64,000 nucleotides of DNA, taken from positions 7,742,001-7,806,000 of the forward strand of contig NC_056412.1 of NCBI RefSeq assembly GCF_905147365.1. The letters run 5' to 3'. The position numbers were made by a program, and so were the translations under genes. Source of the DNA: Aricia agestis. Taxonomy: Eukaryota > Arthropoda > Insecta > Lepidoptera > Lycaenidae. The notes beneath the pieces were generated by a model, which saw only the letters and a list, made by a program, of their open reading frames with translations, was not told the origin of the DNA and did not search any database. Of the stretch, positions 34,235 to 43,408 are shown piece by piece. Position 1 is the first letter of the stretch. Each line of letters starts with the position of its first letter.

Positions 34235-34364
34235 TGAAGAAAATACCAATAACACTTCCTTAAAATATCTTTATTCACATCAAAAGTCCAAGCTCTATTT
34301 CGTCTACATCACATCTACCTTTGTGACAGCACATGTCACCTTCTTAGTCTAACTAGATTCTACA
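34235..34364 (-). repeat. 3' LTR of the BEL/Pao element
   Basis: 130 bp, + strand TGAAGAAAATACC...GATTCTACA. Canonical TG...CA ends. On the minus strand GTGAATAAAG supplies an AATAAA signal. Very short for this superfamily. Confidence 0.92.
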
Positions 34365-34376
34365 TGCCGCCCACCA
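34365..34376 (-). other. polypurine tract
   Basis: On the minus strand TGGTGGGCGGCA abuts the 3' LTR, the expected place for the plus-strand primer. Purine-rich with two pyrimidine interruptions. Confidence 0.6.
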
Positions 34377-34714
34377 TGAATGTATATAATGAATACATTC
34401 GTAATACTTAAATAAAATTATGAATCCCAGTACAATAACAAAATATAACAAGCCTACCTACTACAATAATAAAATATAAGAAGTGTCATCGCCCAGCATT
34501 TTTAAATAAACCTGACCCTGTACAGTGTACATACAATCTATAGTTTAACCTGTTTAATATTATATCTAACCATAAAAATACAAAATAGAATCTACAAAAA
34601 ATAAAATAATAAGTATGTATTTACATTCCTTTGCTATTGGCCCTAAGCAAAAATAATAACTTAAAAACTATCGTAATTCTCTTTATAATGTTATCAACCA
34701 ATAAAAACATTAAC
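34377..34714. other. AT-rich 3' internal segment of the BEL/Pao element
   Basis: Between the gag-protease stop and the polypurine tract. No RT, RNase H or integrase motif in any frame; this is where pol would begin in an autonomous relative. Confidence 0.7.
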
Positions 34715-36490
34715 CTATCCTACCTTAAATTCTTTTGAACTTCTTGGGACTCTACCAGATAGTATCCACCCAAGGTGAGTACTTTGCGCGGTTAAACTGT
34801 ATGACGCATCTCGAAGAACACCATTTTGTAAAAGACGTCCATATATATCAGCACCCAACAATACATCTATTCTACCTGGCTGGTAAAAATCAGGATCCGC
34901 CAATTTTAAGCATGACAACTCTGGCCAATTATTATTGATGTCTATAGCTTTTACCTCAGGGGTTGACAGAAGTTCATTTAGAACGTAGGCTTGTACGTTA
35001 CAATTAAAATCACTAGCAGTGGACTGTATACTGAATTCTACCATATTCGTTATAGCCACGTTCTGATCTTCTCCCCCCACACCGGTGACAAATTCTTCTA
35101 CCGGTAGCTTTTCAAGGCCTAAAATTTCTGCGATTCTCTCAGTGACAAATGAAGCTTGTGAACCCTGATCTAGCAATGCTTTTAGTGTGATATTGGTATT
35201 CCCTGTTTCAACCTTAACCAAGGCTGTGGGCAACATGACATGAGATATTTCAAGTCTGTTCTTACCCTCGTCATTATGATATTTACTCTCTTCGTGAACC
35301 TCATCTACAGCCCTTACGTTCCTCTTTGGATACCAAGTAGTTCTCTCTCGGTGTAACAATGTGTGGTGTCGACCACTACACCGTTGACACGTTCTAAGAC
35401 GCCTGCATGCAGATGCCCTGTGATACGAGCTAAAACAATTAAAGCATAAATGATTACTTCTAAAAAATTCAAATCTAGTGCCAAATTCTTCTTCTCGAAA
35501 CGTTTCACACTGGTCTAGCGTATGGTTCCTTTTACAGTATAAACATATCACGACAGTGGTGGCAAAGATATGTGTCTTTTGTCTTTGATCTGCAATTGTC
35601 TTCCGCTCTCTTAGCTCTAAAAATTCTAAAGCTCTAAATCTGTTTTCTAAAAATGTATAAAATTCATCTAAAGTAGGTAAATTCTCTAAATCATTACTGA
35701 TCTTGTGCTCCCATTGCTTTCTAGATTCCTGATCTAACTTTTGTGTTATAAAGTAAATAATCATTAGGTCCCATGTGGAAACATCTACATTTAATTTAGA
35801 GAGAGCGCTCAAACATTCATTTGTGGTATCGAGCAATTGTTTTATTCCGCAACTTTCCTCTGAACTTAAATCCTTTTGTCCGAACAGGCGATTCAATGTG
35901 TGATTTACTATGTACCTTTTGTTATTATACCTCCTTATCAATAATTTCCAACACTCTTCATAACCAGCTTCTGTGATAGGTACATGGCGTAGTAATTGCT
36001 CTGCTTCACCGGTGATATAAGTTTTTAAATAATAAAGTTTCTCAATATTATGTAATTTTTGATTTTGGTGTATCAATGTATCAAATAAATTGTAAAAAGT
36101 TGACCATTCCGTGTACCTCCCCGAAAACGTTGGTAATTCAACGTTAGGTAGATTAATTGACAATGCGTCTCTTTGTTTAGCCTTAGAAATAGTGGGGTCA
36201 TTAATGAATCTTGAGTGAACATCCTCTAATTCTCCTTTATATTCATAATATGCTTCTTTAATTTGATCAAATAGTTTGTCAGATAGATACTCAGAATCGT
36301 GTGGCAACTCCCCCATTTTTATCAATTCGTAATGATTGTCTTGGAAACGAGACCACGTGTTCTCCAAACTTTCGAGCCTCACTTTTACATGAGCTCGTGT
36401 TACTTTATCGTTAGTTGACTTTTGGAAATTTTCATAATCTTTCAAAATTTGATTTTGAATATGTTTTTGTATTCTAACAAGTCCTTCCAT
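34715..36490 (-). CDS. BEL/Pao Gag-aspartic protease, 591 aa
   Basis: Intact ORF from ATG at 36490. The N-terminal third is the BEL/Pao Gag domain (DUF1759-like), with the hallmark LPTFSGRYTEWSTFYNLFD at about residues 118-136 and YYLKTYITGEAEQLL after it. About 315-385 hold three knuckles: CLYCKRNHTLDQC (CX2CX3HX4C), CFNCFSSYHRASAC (CX2CX4HX4C) and CQRCSGRHHTLLH. About 415-560 is the retropepsin-like DUF1758 domain with the active-site strand ALLDQGSQASFV, where many proteases have DSGS, and DVLLGADIY. The end holds STHLGWILSG, which in relatives links to RT. Gag should package element RNA and the protease mature it. The ORF stops before pol. Confidence 0.93.
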   Translation of the reverse strand: MEGLVRIQKHIQNQILKDYENFQKSTNDKVTRAHVKVRLESLENTWSRFQDNHYELIKMGELPHDSEYLSDKLFDQIKEAYYEYKGELEDVHSRFINDPTISKAKQRDALSINLPNVELPTFSGRYTEWSTFYNLFDTLIHQNQKLHNIEKLYYLKTYITGEAEQLLRHVPITEAGYEECWKLLIRRYNNKRYIVNHTLNRLFGQKDLSSEESCGIKQLLDTTNECLSALSKLNVDVSTWDLMIIYFITQKLDQESRKQWEHKISNDLENLPTLDEFYTFLENRFRALEFLELRERKTIADQRQKTHIFATTVVICLYCKRNHTLDQCETFREEEFGTRFEFFRSNHLCFNCFSSYHRASACRRLRTCQRCSGRHHTLLHRERTTWYPKRNVRAVDEVHEESKYHNDEGKNRLEISHVMLPTALVKVETGNTNITLKALLDQGSQASFVTERIAEILGLEKLPVEEFVTGVGGEDQNVAITNMVEFSIQSTASDFNCNVQAYVLNELLSTPEVKAIDINNNWPELSCLKLADPDFYQPGRIDVLLGADIYGRLLQNGVLRDASYSLTAQSTHLGWILSGRVPRSSKEFKVG

Positions 36491-36664
36491 TGCATAAAAA
36501 TACTAGCTATATTATTTTAGTTGAATATTTTCCACTATTGTTTACTTGTTGCCAAGGATACCAAGTAAAATTTTCTAAGATACAATTCTAATAATTCTTA
36601 CATCCATTATTACTTGTTTAGTTCTGCTTACAATACTTCCATAGCATAGGCTAGCTCATCTACT

Positions 36665-36684
36665 ATCCGGCTGCTGAAGGACCA
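36665..36684 (-). other. primer-binding site, tRNA-Tyr-like
   Basis: Directly after the 5' LTR the minus strand reads TGGTCCTTCAGCAGCCGGAT. The first nine bases and the GCCGGAT block complement the 3' end of insect tRNA-Tyr (…CCGGCTCGAAGGACCA, from memory), with a few mismatches between. Supports minus-strand priming of the element by that tRNA. Confidence 0.7.
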
Positions 36685-36816
36685 TGAAGAAAATACCAAT
36701 AACACTTCCTTAAAATATCTTTATTCACATCAAAAGTCCAAGCTCTATTTCGTCTACATCACATCTACCTTTGTGACAGCACATGTCACCTTCTTAGTCT
36801 ATAACTAGATTCTACA
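36685..36816 (-). repeat. 5' LTR of the BEL/Pao element
   Basis: 132 bp, the same as the 3' LTR except TCTATAACTAG in place of TCTAACTAG. Followed by the CGGAG duplication at 36817-36821. Confidence 0.92.
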
Positions 36817-36948
36817 CGGAGGAGGATATTTTTTACTTTTTTTATGTTTTACCTATATTTTACTCCGCCGTTTGTGGACCAATTTTCAAAATTATTTTGT
36901 TGTTGCATAAGATTTGGTCCATTTTGTTGACGCGGGCGAAGTCGCGGG

Positions 36949-36998
36949 TAACAGCTAGTCTTGAATATATATTATTATATTCAAGACTAGCTGTTACT
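36949..36998. repeat. perfect hairpin at a Helitron 3' end, 22-bp arms
   Basis: GTAACAGCTAGTCTTGAATATA (22 bp, given in full as two parts: GTAACAGCTAG belongs to the Helitron end, TCTTGAATATA is flank) is inverted exactly at 36977-36998 after a 6-nt loop. The inverted copy therefore includes the last 11 bases of the Helitron. Confidence 0.85.
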
Positions 36999-37788
36999 AA
37001 AAACTTACAAGACTTGTAAAAGGCAATCAAGTTGTGTCACGTTATTTATTAGGTACCGACGCGACGTAGGTAGTACGTAGCACCTTCTAAGCGCCATAGA
37101 AATTAAGACTACGGTCTCTAATCTAATAAATCTAATAGGTAGCCAAAAAACTTGAGAGAAAAAAATACAGATTTTATCTATTAGCCTCGAGACTCGAGAG
37201 GTTTCCAAGCAAAATACCAGTTATTTGGTAATCATTCAGCAAATCATCGGACGGGAGAAAAATATTTACACCAACCAGCACATTAGGTATTTAAATGTAG
37301 AAAACTTAAAATTCGTTCTATATTTAAAACCGTGTTTCTGTGTACCAACGCCAAGTTCAACAGCCAGCTCTAGACGCGAAGGATGGAGCGACCCACTTGC
37401 GGTTCCCTGACCTCCGCCCGCCGCGCGCCGCAGCCTAGCGTAGCGACTCCCCTCTCTTTCCCACCCGTACTCTTCCGCACCCTCTCTTTCCCTCCCGCAA
37501 TATTTTTTCGCACGCACGTAATTTGGAAAATCTCAAAAATCTCAAAGTACCTCACGACGGCTATTTGCGGCTCCTGGTACCGAGAATCTTGAATGTAATT
37601 TGAATTTGGAATTATTATTCGGTTCGGTCGCGTGATGGAGAAATTTCGGTTTCATACATTTGAACACTGTAACCGCACGTGTATAACGTATTTTAATTCG
37701 ATTTATCAAACGGAGCCCAGCTGCATAATATATACATGAATTATTAGTAAATAGATTTAGGATGGAACGGAAACGAGCACTCCTATAT
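36999..37788. other. no gene called; GC-rich patch at 37375-37500
   Basis: CCTCCGCCCGCCGCGCGCCG and repeated CCTCTCTTTCCC make a GC-rich, pyrimidine-skewed patch with overlapping open frames on both strands (60-83 codons). That openness follows from composition. No known domain. Confidence 0.35.
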
Positions 37789-37981
37789 TGCCTTCCGATA
37801 GCTAAAACATCGCTAAGCCACAGGTGGTCGATTTTGAGTTTTTGATGCCATTCTACATAGAAAAAAAATCTCTATCGATCTGTTATATCATCATTCTTGT
37901 AGCGTTTTTAGTTCAGGAAATAGCTCTAGCAAAAACGGCGTTAACTATAGTAAAATATATATTTTACACCACTATATTTAT

Positions 37982-38320
37982 ACGTGGGACAGCCATGCTT
38001 CGGCACGAATGGGCCGGCTCGACCGGATAAATACCACGTTCTCACAGAAAACCGACGTGAAACAGCGCTTGCGCTGTGTTTCGCCGAGTGAGTGAGTTTA
38101 CCGGAGGCCCAATCCCCTAACCCCTACCCTATTCCCTTCCCTACCCTCAACTATTCCCTTCCCTTCCCTTTCCTACCCTCCCCTATTACCCTATTCCCTC
38201 TTAAAAGGCCGGCAACACACTTGCAGCTCTTCTGATGCTGCGAGTGTCCATGGGCGACGGAAGTTGCTTTCCATCAGGTGACCCGTTTGCTCGTTTGCCC
38301 CCTTATTTCATAAAAAAAAA
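37982..38320 (+). mobile_element. SINE-like retroposon, copy 3
   Basis: ACGTGGGACAGCCATGCTTC head, CAGCGCTTGCGCTGTG hairpin, pyrimidine tract, tail block and a 9-A run. Very similar to copy 1, including the TTTATACGTGGG upstream context. Confidence 0.82.
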
Positions 38321-38575
38321 GCTAAAAAAACTCTTCACCATTTTACAAGACTAGATACTAATTATAATACTTTTGCGAACTTTAAGCCATGGTTCAGCTA
38401 CCTATTAAGCGACTTTAATCTTAGCTAAAAAGACGTCATACAACAATGCTACACTATAAACACGTTAAACTCTCTTAGTGCTTTTATAGCGTAGGATTGC
38501 GGGCGTTACAATAAACAGTTTCCTTTTCTTGAAAACTCTATCCGCCTTTAAAGACTTGGATGATTAATTATTTTA

Positions 38576-39046
38576 ATGAGAATCATACGCTACAACAACG
38601 CTAAGCCACAAAACTTAACTAAAACATCGCTATCTGCGCTCACGTCTCACCCCGTAGCGCACCCGCCCGTGTATTGTGTCTCTATTTTTTTAATACTAGA
38701 AATATTCAGTTTTATAATTAAATACCTAAAATTAACTGAAATCACACTCCATTATTATATCACCATATTATTATTATTGTTAATTAAATTAATATTATTG
38801 TGTAGGCTCTATTCGATAAAACATAATCGAGAAAAGTATGGTACGGCCGTGCCTTTGCTAAAAAGCTTGGCTGGGGCACTGCCGTACCCCCAGATTATTT
38901 GCAAAATTGGTCAAACATGTTTTATTGATAATTTACGTGTCAAAGTGGCTGCAAAGTTGAATTGTCATAATAAGCCCGTCTATATCGACCGCGACATAAA
39001 AAAAATAAACATTGCAAACGCGATTGTAATTACGATTTTAATATAA
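38576..39046 (+). other. 156-codon open frame, unidentified
   Basis: An ATG-started frame with a strongly hydrophobic middle (YYITILLLLLIKLILLC) encoded by AT-rich sequence. Such a stretch can look membrane-like simply because TTA/ATT codons dominate. The C-terminal part (KYGTAVPLLKSLAGALPYPQ) has better composition. I do not recognise it, and its start coincides with a copy of the inverted-repeat motif. Probably not a gene. Confidence 0.15.
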
Positions 39047-39398
39047 TATGTTGTAAGGTTCCATGGGAGTAGTTAACACCCAAGTTTGCAACGCTTAAAT
39101 CCCTGTGCTGCCCCCACGGTGCTCGAAAAACTGCGAAATTTTGGCACATATTTCAGTTTGTTATAAAAATCTACCTTAACGAAGAGTTTTTCAAGTACGT
39201 TCGTTAGAACTTTAATAAAGATAACTAAATTTGCTACAATTTTAGCGAAACCTGAACACGCTATGTCTTTTGGTTGCGAAGATACAGCAAGTCAAATATG
39301 GGCAATTCTCCCGCAGTGCTAGGAAAACTGTGAAATTACAGAATTTCCGATGTAACAGCTCTTGTTTCAGTTTTCTCTTATCTCATGTGTACTTTCAG

Positions 39399-39946
39399 AA
39401 AGGCAGTAGAGGTGGATCAGACTGCATCCAATACCCAAAAAAAACCTCGACTGGATAGATCTCGCCAACATTTTCCTTGACCCAAACTCCAACAAGGAAG
39501 ACGTAGGAAATGCTGGCGAGAAGATCTTGACGAACTTCTACGGAGGAGATGAGGGGACACTGAATACTTTGCAATACTCAGCATTTGTCAAATCAGCAGT
39601 AACGGTCAAAGTGAACCTTGCTCGCCTCCCCCCAACTACAGATGCTACAAAATATCATTCACGGAGGACTTACCACCAACTACAAAAATGGTTAGGGGTT
39701 AAAAAGAGCCCGTGTGATTGGGGATGGGAGACCAGCGAAGAAGGTCTAATGTGCGCAGAGCCCGCTCCTCCGACCATGTTTAAAATGATGGCTTGCAAAT
39801 GCAAGAAAGGTTGCTTAGGTTCGGGCACTTGCAGAAAAGCCGGGCTCAAGTGCTTTATCTTATGTTCCTTTTGCCACGGTCGAAATTGCTACAACGCCAT
39901 CCCTATCGTTCTGGATGCTGAGGATGAGGACAATCCAACACCATAA
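39399..39946 (+). pseudogene. cysteine-rich WLG/WGW family protein, near-intact C-terminal exon
   Basis: A TACTTTCAG acceptor ends at 39398. The frame from there (GSRGGSDCIQYPKK) breaks at an 8-A run (39437-39444) and continues one frame over as NLDWIDLANIFLDPNSNKED to the TAA at 39946. Visible motifs in order: EKILTNFYGGDEGT, YSAFVKSAVTVK, LARLPPTTDATKYHS, YHQLQKWLG, WGW, PAPPTMFKMMACKCKKGC, GTCRKAGLKCF, CSFCHGRNCYN and an acidic tail. Ten cysteines in the last 60 residues suggest a metal-binding domain. It aligns with 28366-28843. Only one frameshift spoils it, which could be a homopolymer error. Upstream exons not found; function unknown. Confidence 0.6.
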
Positions 39947-40231
39947 TATGTCGACTCGCCTCCAACTTCAGAAAACACTATCCCTCCACCCCCACTGCCC
40001 CCACTGATCTTGACTGGTTGAGACCTGGTTCTTCCAAAAGGGCGAGAGTCTAAGTCTCTAAATTTGTATAAAATTATAGTTTTAAATCGTTATACTGTTT
40101 TTTTTTGTGTTTACATGCATCTTAAATTTCAAATTTGTACTCTTTGTTCTTTATAATACATCCTACATACAAACATATATTATTTTAAATTTTATTTTTT
40201 TAAAAGACAAATTTTCCACTTTTGTACTAAA

Positions 40232-40370
40232 AAGTGGCCCCGTGCGAGTTTCTTACGCCGGTTCTTCTCGCCGGGTTAGTTCCCGAACCGGTGGTAGGCA
40301 ACATGTAGTTCAACGTTCTGAAAATATTTGATTCAAATTTATTCAGAAATAAAACATTTTTTTTTATTAT
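40232..40370 (+). mobile_element. LINE/SINE 3' tail fragment
   Basis: 'AGTTTCTTACGCCGGTTCTT', CTCGCCGGGTTAGTTCCCGA and ACCGGTGGTAGGCAACATG lead to GAAATAAAACATTTTTTTTT. This is a 3' UTR block common to lepidopteran LINEs, with an AATAAA signal. No ORF. Confidence 0.5.
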
Positions 40371-40423
40371 TGAGCACAATGTATATTTTATTATTTAGCA
40401 AAAACCTAATCATACTATAATAT

Positions 40424-40800
40424 TAAAAACCGGCCAAGTGCGAGACGGACTCGCGCACTAAGGGTTCCATACCATCATTAATAAAAATGGAAAAAAAATC
40501 ACATCTGAAAATCATATCTGCTGTCCCACTCGCACTTGGCCAGTTTTTAGTATTTGTTGTTATAGCGGCAATAGACATACAACATCTGTGAAAATTTAAA
40601 CTATCTAACTATCACGGTTCAAGAGAAACAGCCACCGATACATTATCTACAAAAACCAGCAAAAAAATCACGTTTTTTGTATGCGAGCCCCGCTTAATAT
40701 GTATTGTATTCTGGTTTTTAGTATTTGTTGTTATAGCGGCAACAGAAATATAAAATGAAAATTTCAACTCTCTAGCTATCACGGTTCATGAGATAATAAC
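40424..40800 (-). repeat. GTTCCGTACCC repeat family, rearranged minus copy
   Basis: AAAAACCGGCCAAGTGCGAG, CTCGCGCACTAAGGGTTCC, then two copies of 'TTTGTTGTTATAGCGGCAA' (near 40554 and 40726). The second CGCACTTGGCC end at 40530 suggests two overlapping insertions or an internal duplication. Confidence 0.6.
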
Positions 40801-41856
40801 GCAAAAAATACTGAACGGATTTTGATTTGACATTAACATTGACAGCACAGGGTTTTCAGGGTTGCAAAGAATCATGGCCAAATTTGTATAGGAGCTGGAC
40901 TCGACATTTATTTTTGATGTCCCAAAATAAACTTTAAGTAGTTAGATTTGGTTGTTCTTATGCTCTAAACATAATTCCATTTGAGAATTATGTCTAAATA
41001 GCCACGATGTTTTTATAATAATTAATAACGTTTACAATTATTTTGAGGTTAGACTTAAGAGCTACCTTTTTCCCGACTGCGATGTAGCCTACAAGTGTAT
41101 ATTCGGCGATCTCGTTTCTAATTATTTAAATTGTTCCTAGAGTATTACCCAAATAATAGAACGAATGCGAATGATAGCCGGCTGTCAGAACATAACGAAA
41201 CTAAAATATATTGATCTTTTTTTGTGGCTATTTATAGACACATTTCTAATGATTTTCGATGCCTTAAAATATTAGGGAATTTTTGCTACTAATGGCATAT
41301 CGGGACGCCACCGCCCACCTGGTACGATTTGGCCATTGTTCTTTGGGTGTTAATTAACTACTCTCAAGGGACCTGACAACATATTATAACAAAATCGATA
41401 CAATCGCTTTTGCAATGTTTGATGTCGATATTGACGGGCCTATAAATGCCTTTTGACTAATAGCTGTTTAAAGACGTGTGAAACAAGATAACCATAACAC
41501 ATTTTTATGCTATAATTTTATAAGAATATTGGGTTTACAAGACTGGTTATTAAGACAAGGTTTGTAAGACTGATTCAACTGTCATTTTATATTTTAAGGT
41601 TTTTAAGTTAAGATTATTAAGATTTATTTCAATTAATAATAGGTTTTTGAATGTGATAATGTGAAACTCTGTTAAACCTTACACTAAACACATTTTTCTC
41701 CTTTTAAATCTAGTTGTTATAAATCGAGATATTTCTATTCGACAGTAAATTAAAAGAGCTATCTTTTGATAATTCAAAGTTTATGATGCGACTAATAAAA
41801 GTTAAAAAACTTTAAAAAACTCCCGCGTTTTTCGTTCATATTTCAAAACTTGGTTT
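40801..41856. other. no gene seen
   Basis: AT-rich DNA, no ORF of note. Confidence 0.35.
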
Positions 41857-42048
41857 TGTGGCTTAGCGATGTTTAAGCTATCGGTAGGCAGTAAATAATA
41901 AACTCCTAATACTTACATAATATTTATCTGGCATATATGTATGTAACTATACTTAATTGGAATATAATGACTAAGAATTAAGGGTGCTATCACAAAAATT
42001 ATTACAAAAAATTGCAGGTCAGTACGAATATCGACGTTTAGGACATTT

Positions 42049-42178
42049 AGGGCCTGTTTCACCACTTCCTGATAAGGCTATCCACCAATTAACTTGACAG
42101 ATCAAGTATGGAGAATCTGTCAAAAAAGTTATGAATAGCCTATTAGGTACTTTAGCAGAAAGTGGTGAAACAGCCCCA
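42049..42178. mobile_element. MITE with GGGCCTGTTTCACCAC TIRs
   Basis: GGGCCTGTTTCACCACTTCCT and inverse AGAAAGTGGTGAAACAGCCCC are the ends of a 128-bp non-coding element. Inner subterminal repeats GATAAGGCTATCC / GAATAGCCTATTAG also pair. A diverged relative may start at 50007. Confidence 0.8.
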
Positions 42179-42953
42179 AGGGACTAATAAAATAACATTC
42201 AATATCAGCGCGCCTTGTACAGTGGCGGTTACGACGCTCGCCGCGTTCTTGATAGGGTTTCTTATTTTTCTTATTAATGGAAATGTTATTTATTTTTATA
42301 TAAAATATTTAGCTATTCGTATAGGGGACTAATTAAGCAACGATTTTTTGTATAGTTCAGTGTATAGCTATAATGGTACCTAATCAACCCCATTTTTTTA
42401 AATCTTTTACGATTATTGTGATGGTTAAAACGTATTTATGTGAAAATTTTGTATGCGGCTATAACATTTTTATGGTGTAGACGTGGATATGAATATATCA
42501 TCTTTCATTTGAACGCAAAATATCCTCGCAGTGTAACTCCTAATTCTTTAAAATGGTACCTGAAAATCGCTGATATTTGTGAAACAATGTGATAGCGTCC
42601 TTAAGACTTTTTAATCAGCAAGCGACCCAGCTTTTAGTTATATTATTCTATATTTTTGTTGTAGTAATTTATAACACGTTAAGTACGCATCACAGAATGT
42701 AGGGGAGCTGGTACAGAATACAGATTCTGTATTCTGTACACATACAATGATCATAATATTTTGCCTTCATTTTCTAATTTTGCTCCCAATATTAAAAAGG
42801 CAAAGCCAACAAAAGTTTTGTTTAAAAAATCCGAACCATGTAATATGATAAATCTTTAACGAACTCATTAGGTACCTACATGTCATCTGCTAGCTGGCGC
42901 TGAAGCCCTACGCGTACTCTCTCAATTGAACAGAAAAAAATTGTAGTCTTGCT
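42179..42953. other. no gene; one hairpin
   Basis: AT-rich. GTACAGAATACAG (42711-42723) and its exact inverse (42727-42739) form a 13-bp hairpin with a 3-nt loop. Confidence 0.5.
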
Positions 42954-43090
42954 TATAGTCCGTCAAGAAAGTAAAGAAATTAAAAACTGGCAACATCGTA
43001 GTGACATTCCTTTTTTCTTAGATTGATTTGAAAGGGATGACACTACGATGTTGCCACTTTTTAAATTCTTCACTTTCTTGGCAGACTATA
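42954..43090. mobile_element. MITE with 50-bp TIRs
   Basis: TATAGTCCGTCAAGAAAGTA...GGCAACATCGTAGTG and inverse CACTACGATGTTGCC...CTTGGCAGACTATA. Arms differ at about six positions. TA-rich ends (TATAGTC) suggest a TA target but the duplication is not separable. Confidence 0.8.
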
Positions 43091-43408
43091 GATACATTTT
43101 AGTTTTTTAAATTATTACACTAATAAATAACAATGCAGTGAAATGTACGATTTATTCAATAAACATACCTCTATAATATTTTAAATGTTTGTGTCATACT
43201 TATTATATCTACTTGTTTTCGACATGTAAGCATAATAATATTATGGTAACTGATATTCATAAGGTTGGTCTCCGCGCGCTACGTACCCAAATTGGTCTAA
43301 GAGTATAAGATAATTATAGTTATTAGATCCTTATTAATTGCTCAGTCGTTTCCAGCTAATTTGTTTGCGCGTATTTTGTCGTGATGAAAACTATACTATA
43401 TCCTTTAT
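43091..43408. other. no feature seen
   Basis: AT-rich spacer between two MITEs. Confidence 0.35.

Larger units (their letters stand above)
34235..36816 (-). mobile_element. pol-less BEL/Pao LTR retrotransposon
   Basis: Complete 2582-bp element on the minus strand: 5' LTR 36685-36816, primer site, gag-protease ORF 34715-36490, a 350-bp AT-rich 3' segment, polypurine tract, 3' LTR 34235-34364, with CGGAG duplications outside. No reverse transcriptase, RNase H or integrase sequence is present between the LTRs, so mobility would require proteins in trans. The LTRs differ only by a 2-bp TA indel, indicating a young insertion. Layout matches the TR-GAG type of non-autonomous LTR elements. Confidence 0.92.
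33978..36959 (+). mobile_element. non-autonomous Helitron split by an LTR element
   Basis: Starts TCTATACATATAAATAAAAT after an A. Continues with a TCTGTCTG run, CCGGCTAATCTCTGAAACGG and TTTTTAACCGACTTCCAAAA to 34234, then resumes at 36822 with TTTACTCCGCCGTTTG-type sequence. Ends CGCGGGTAACAGCTAG before T (36960). Removing 34235-36821 restores a 395-bp Helitron with a GC-rich 3' stem. Confidence 0.8.
37789..41890. other. region bounded by 34-bp inverted repeats
   Basis: TGCCTTCCGATAGCTAAAAC...TAAGCCACA (37789-37822) and the inverse at 41857-41890 match at 32 of 34 positions. A partial third copy, ACGCTAAGCCACAAAAC, lies at 38599-38615. Between them are a SINE-like copy, the cysteine-rich ORF, a LINE tail and a dispersed repeat. 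Whether these are ends of one 4.1-kb transposon or two unrelated copies of a repeat cannot be decided here; no target duplication was found. Confidence 0.4.

Noticed and set aside
37225..37592. Four overlapping ORFs near a GC-rich patch
   Set aside because: All strands and frames are open because stops are rare in this composition; no domain or splice evidence.
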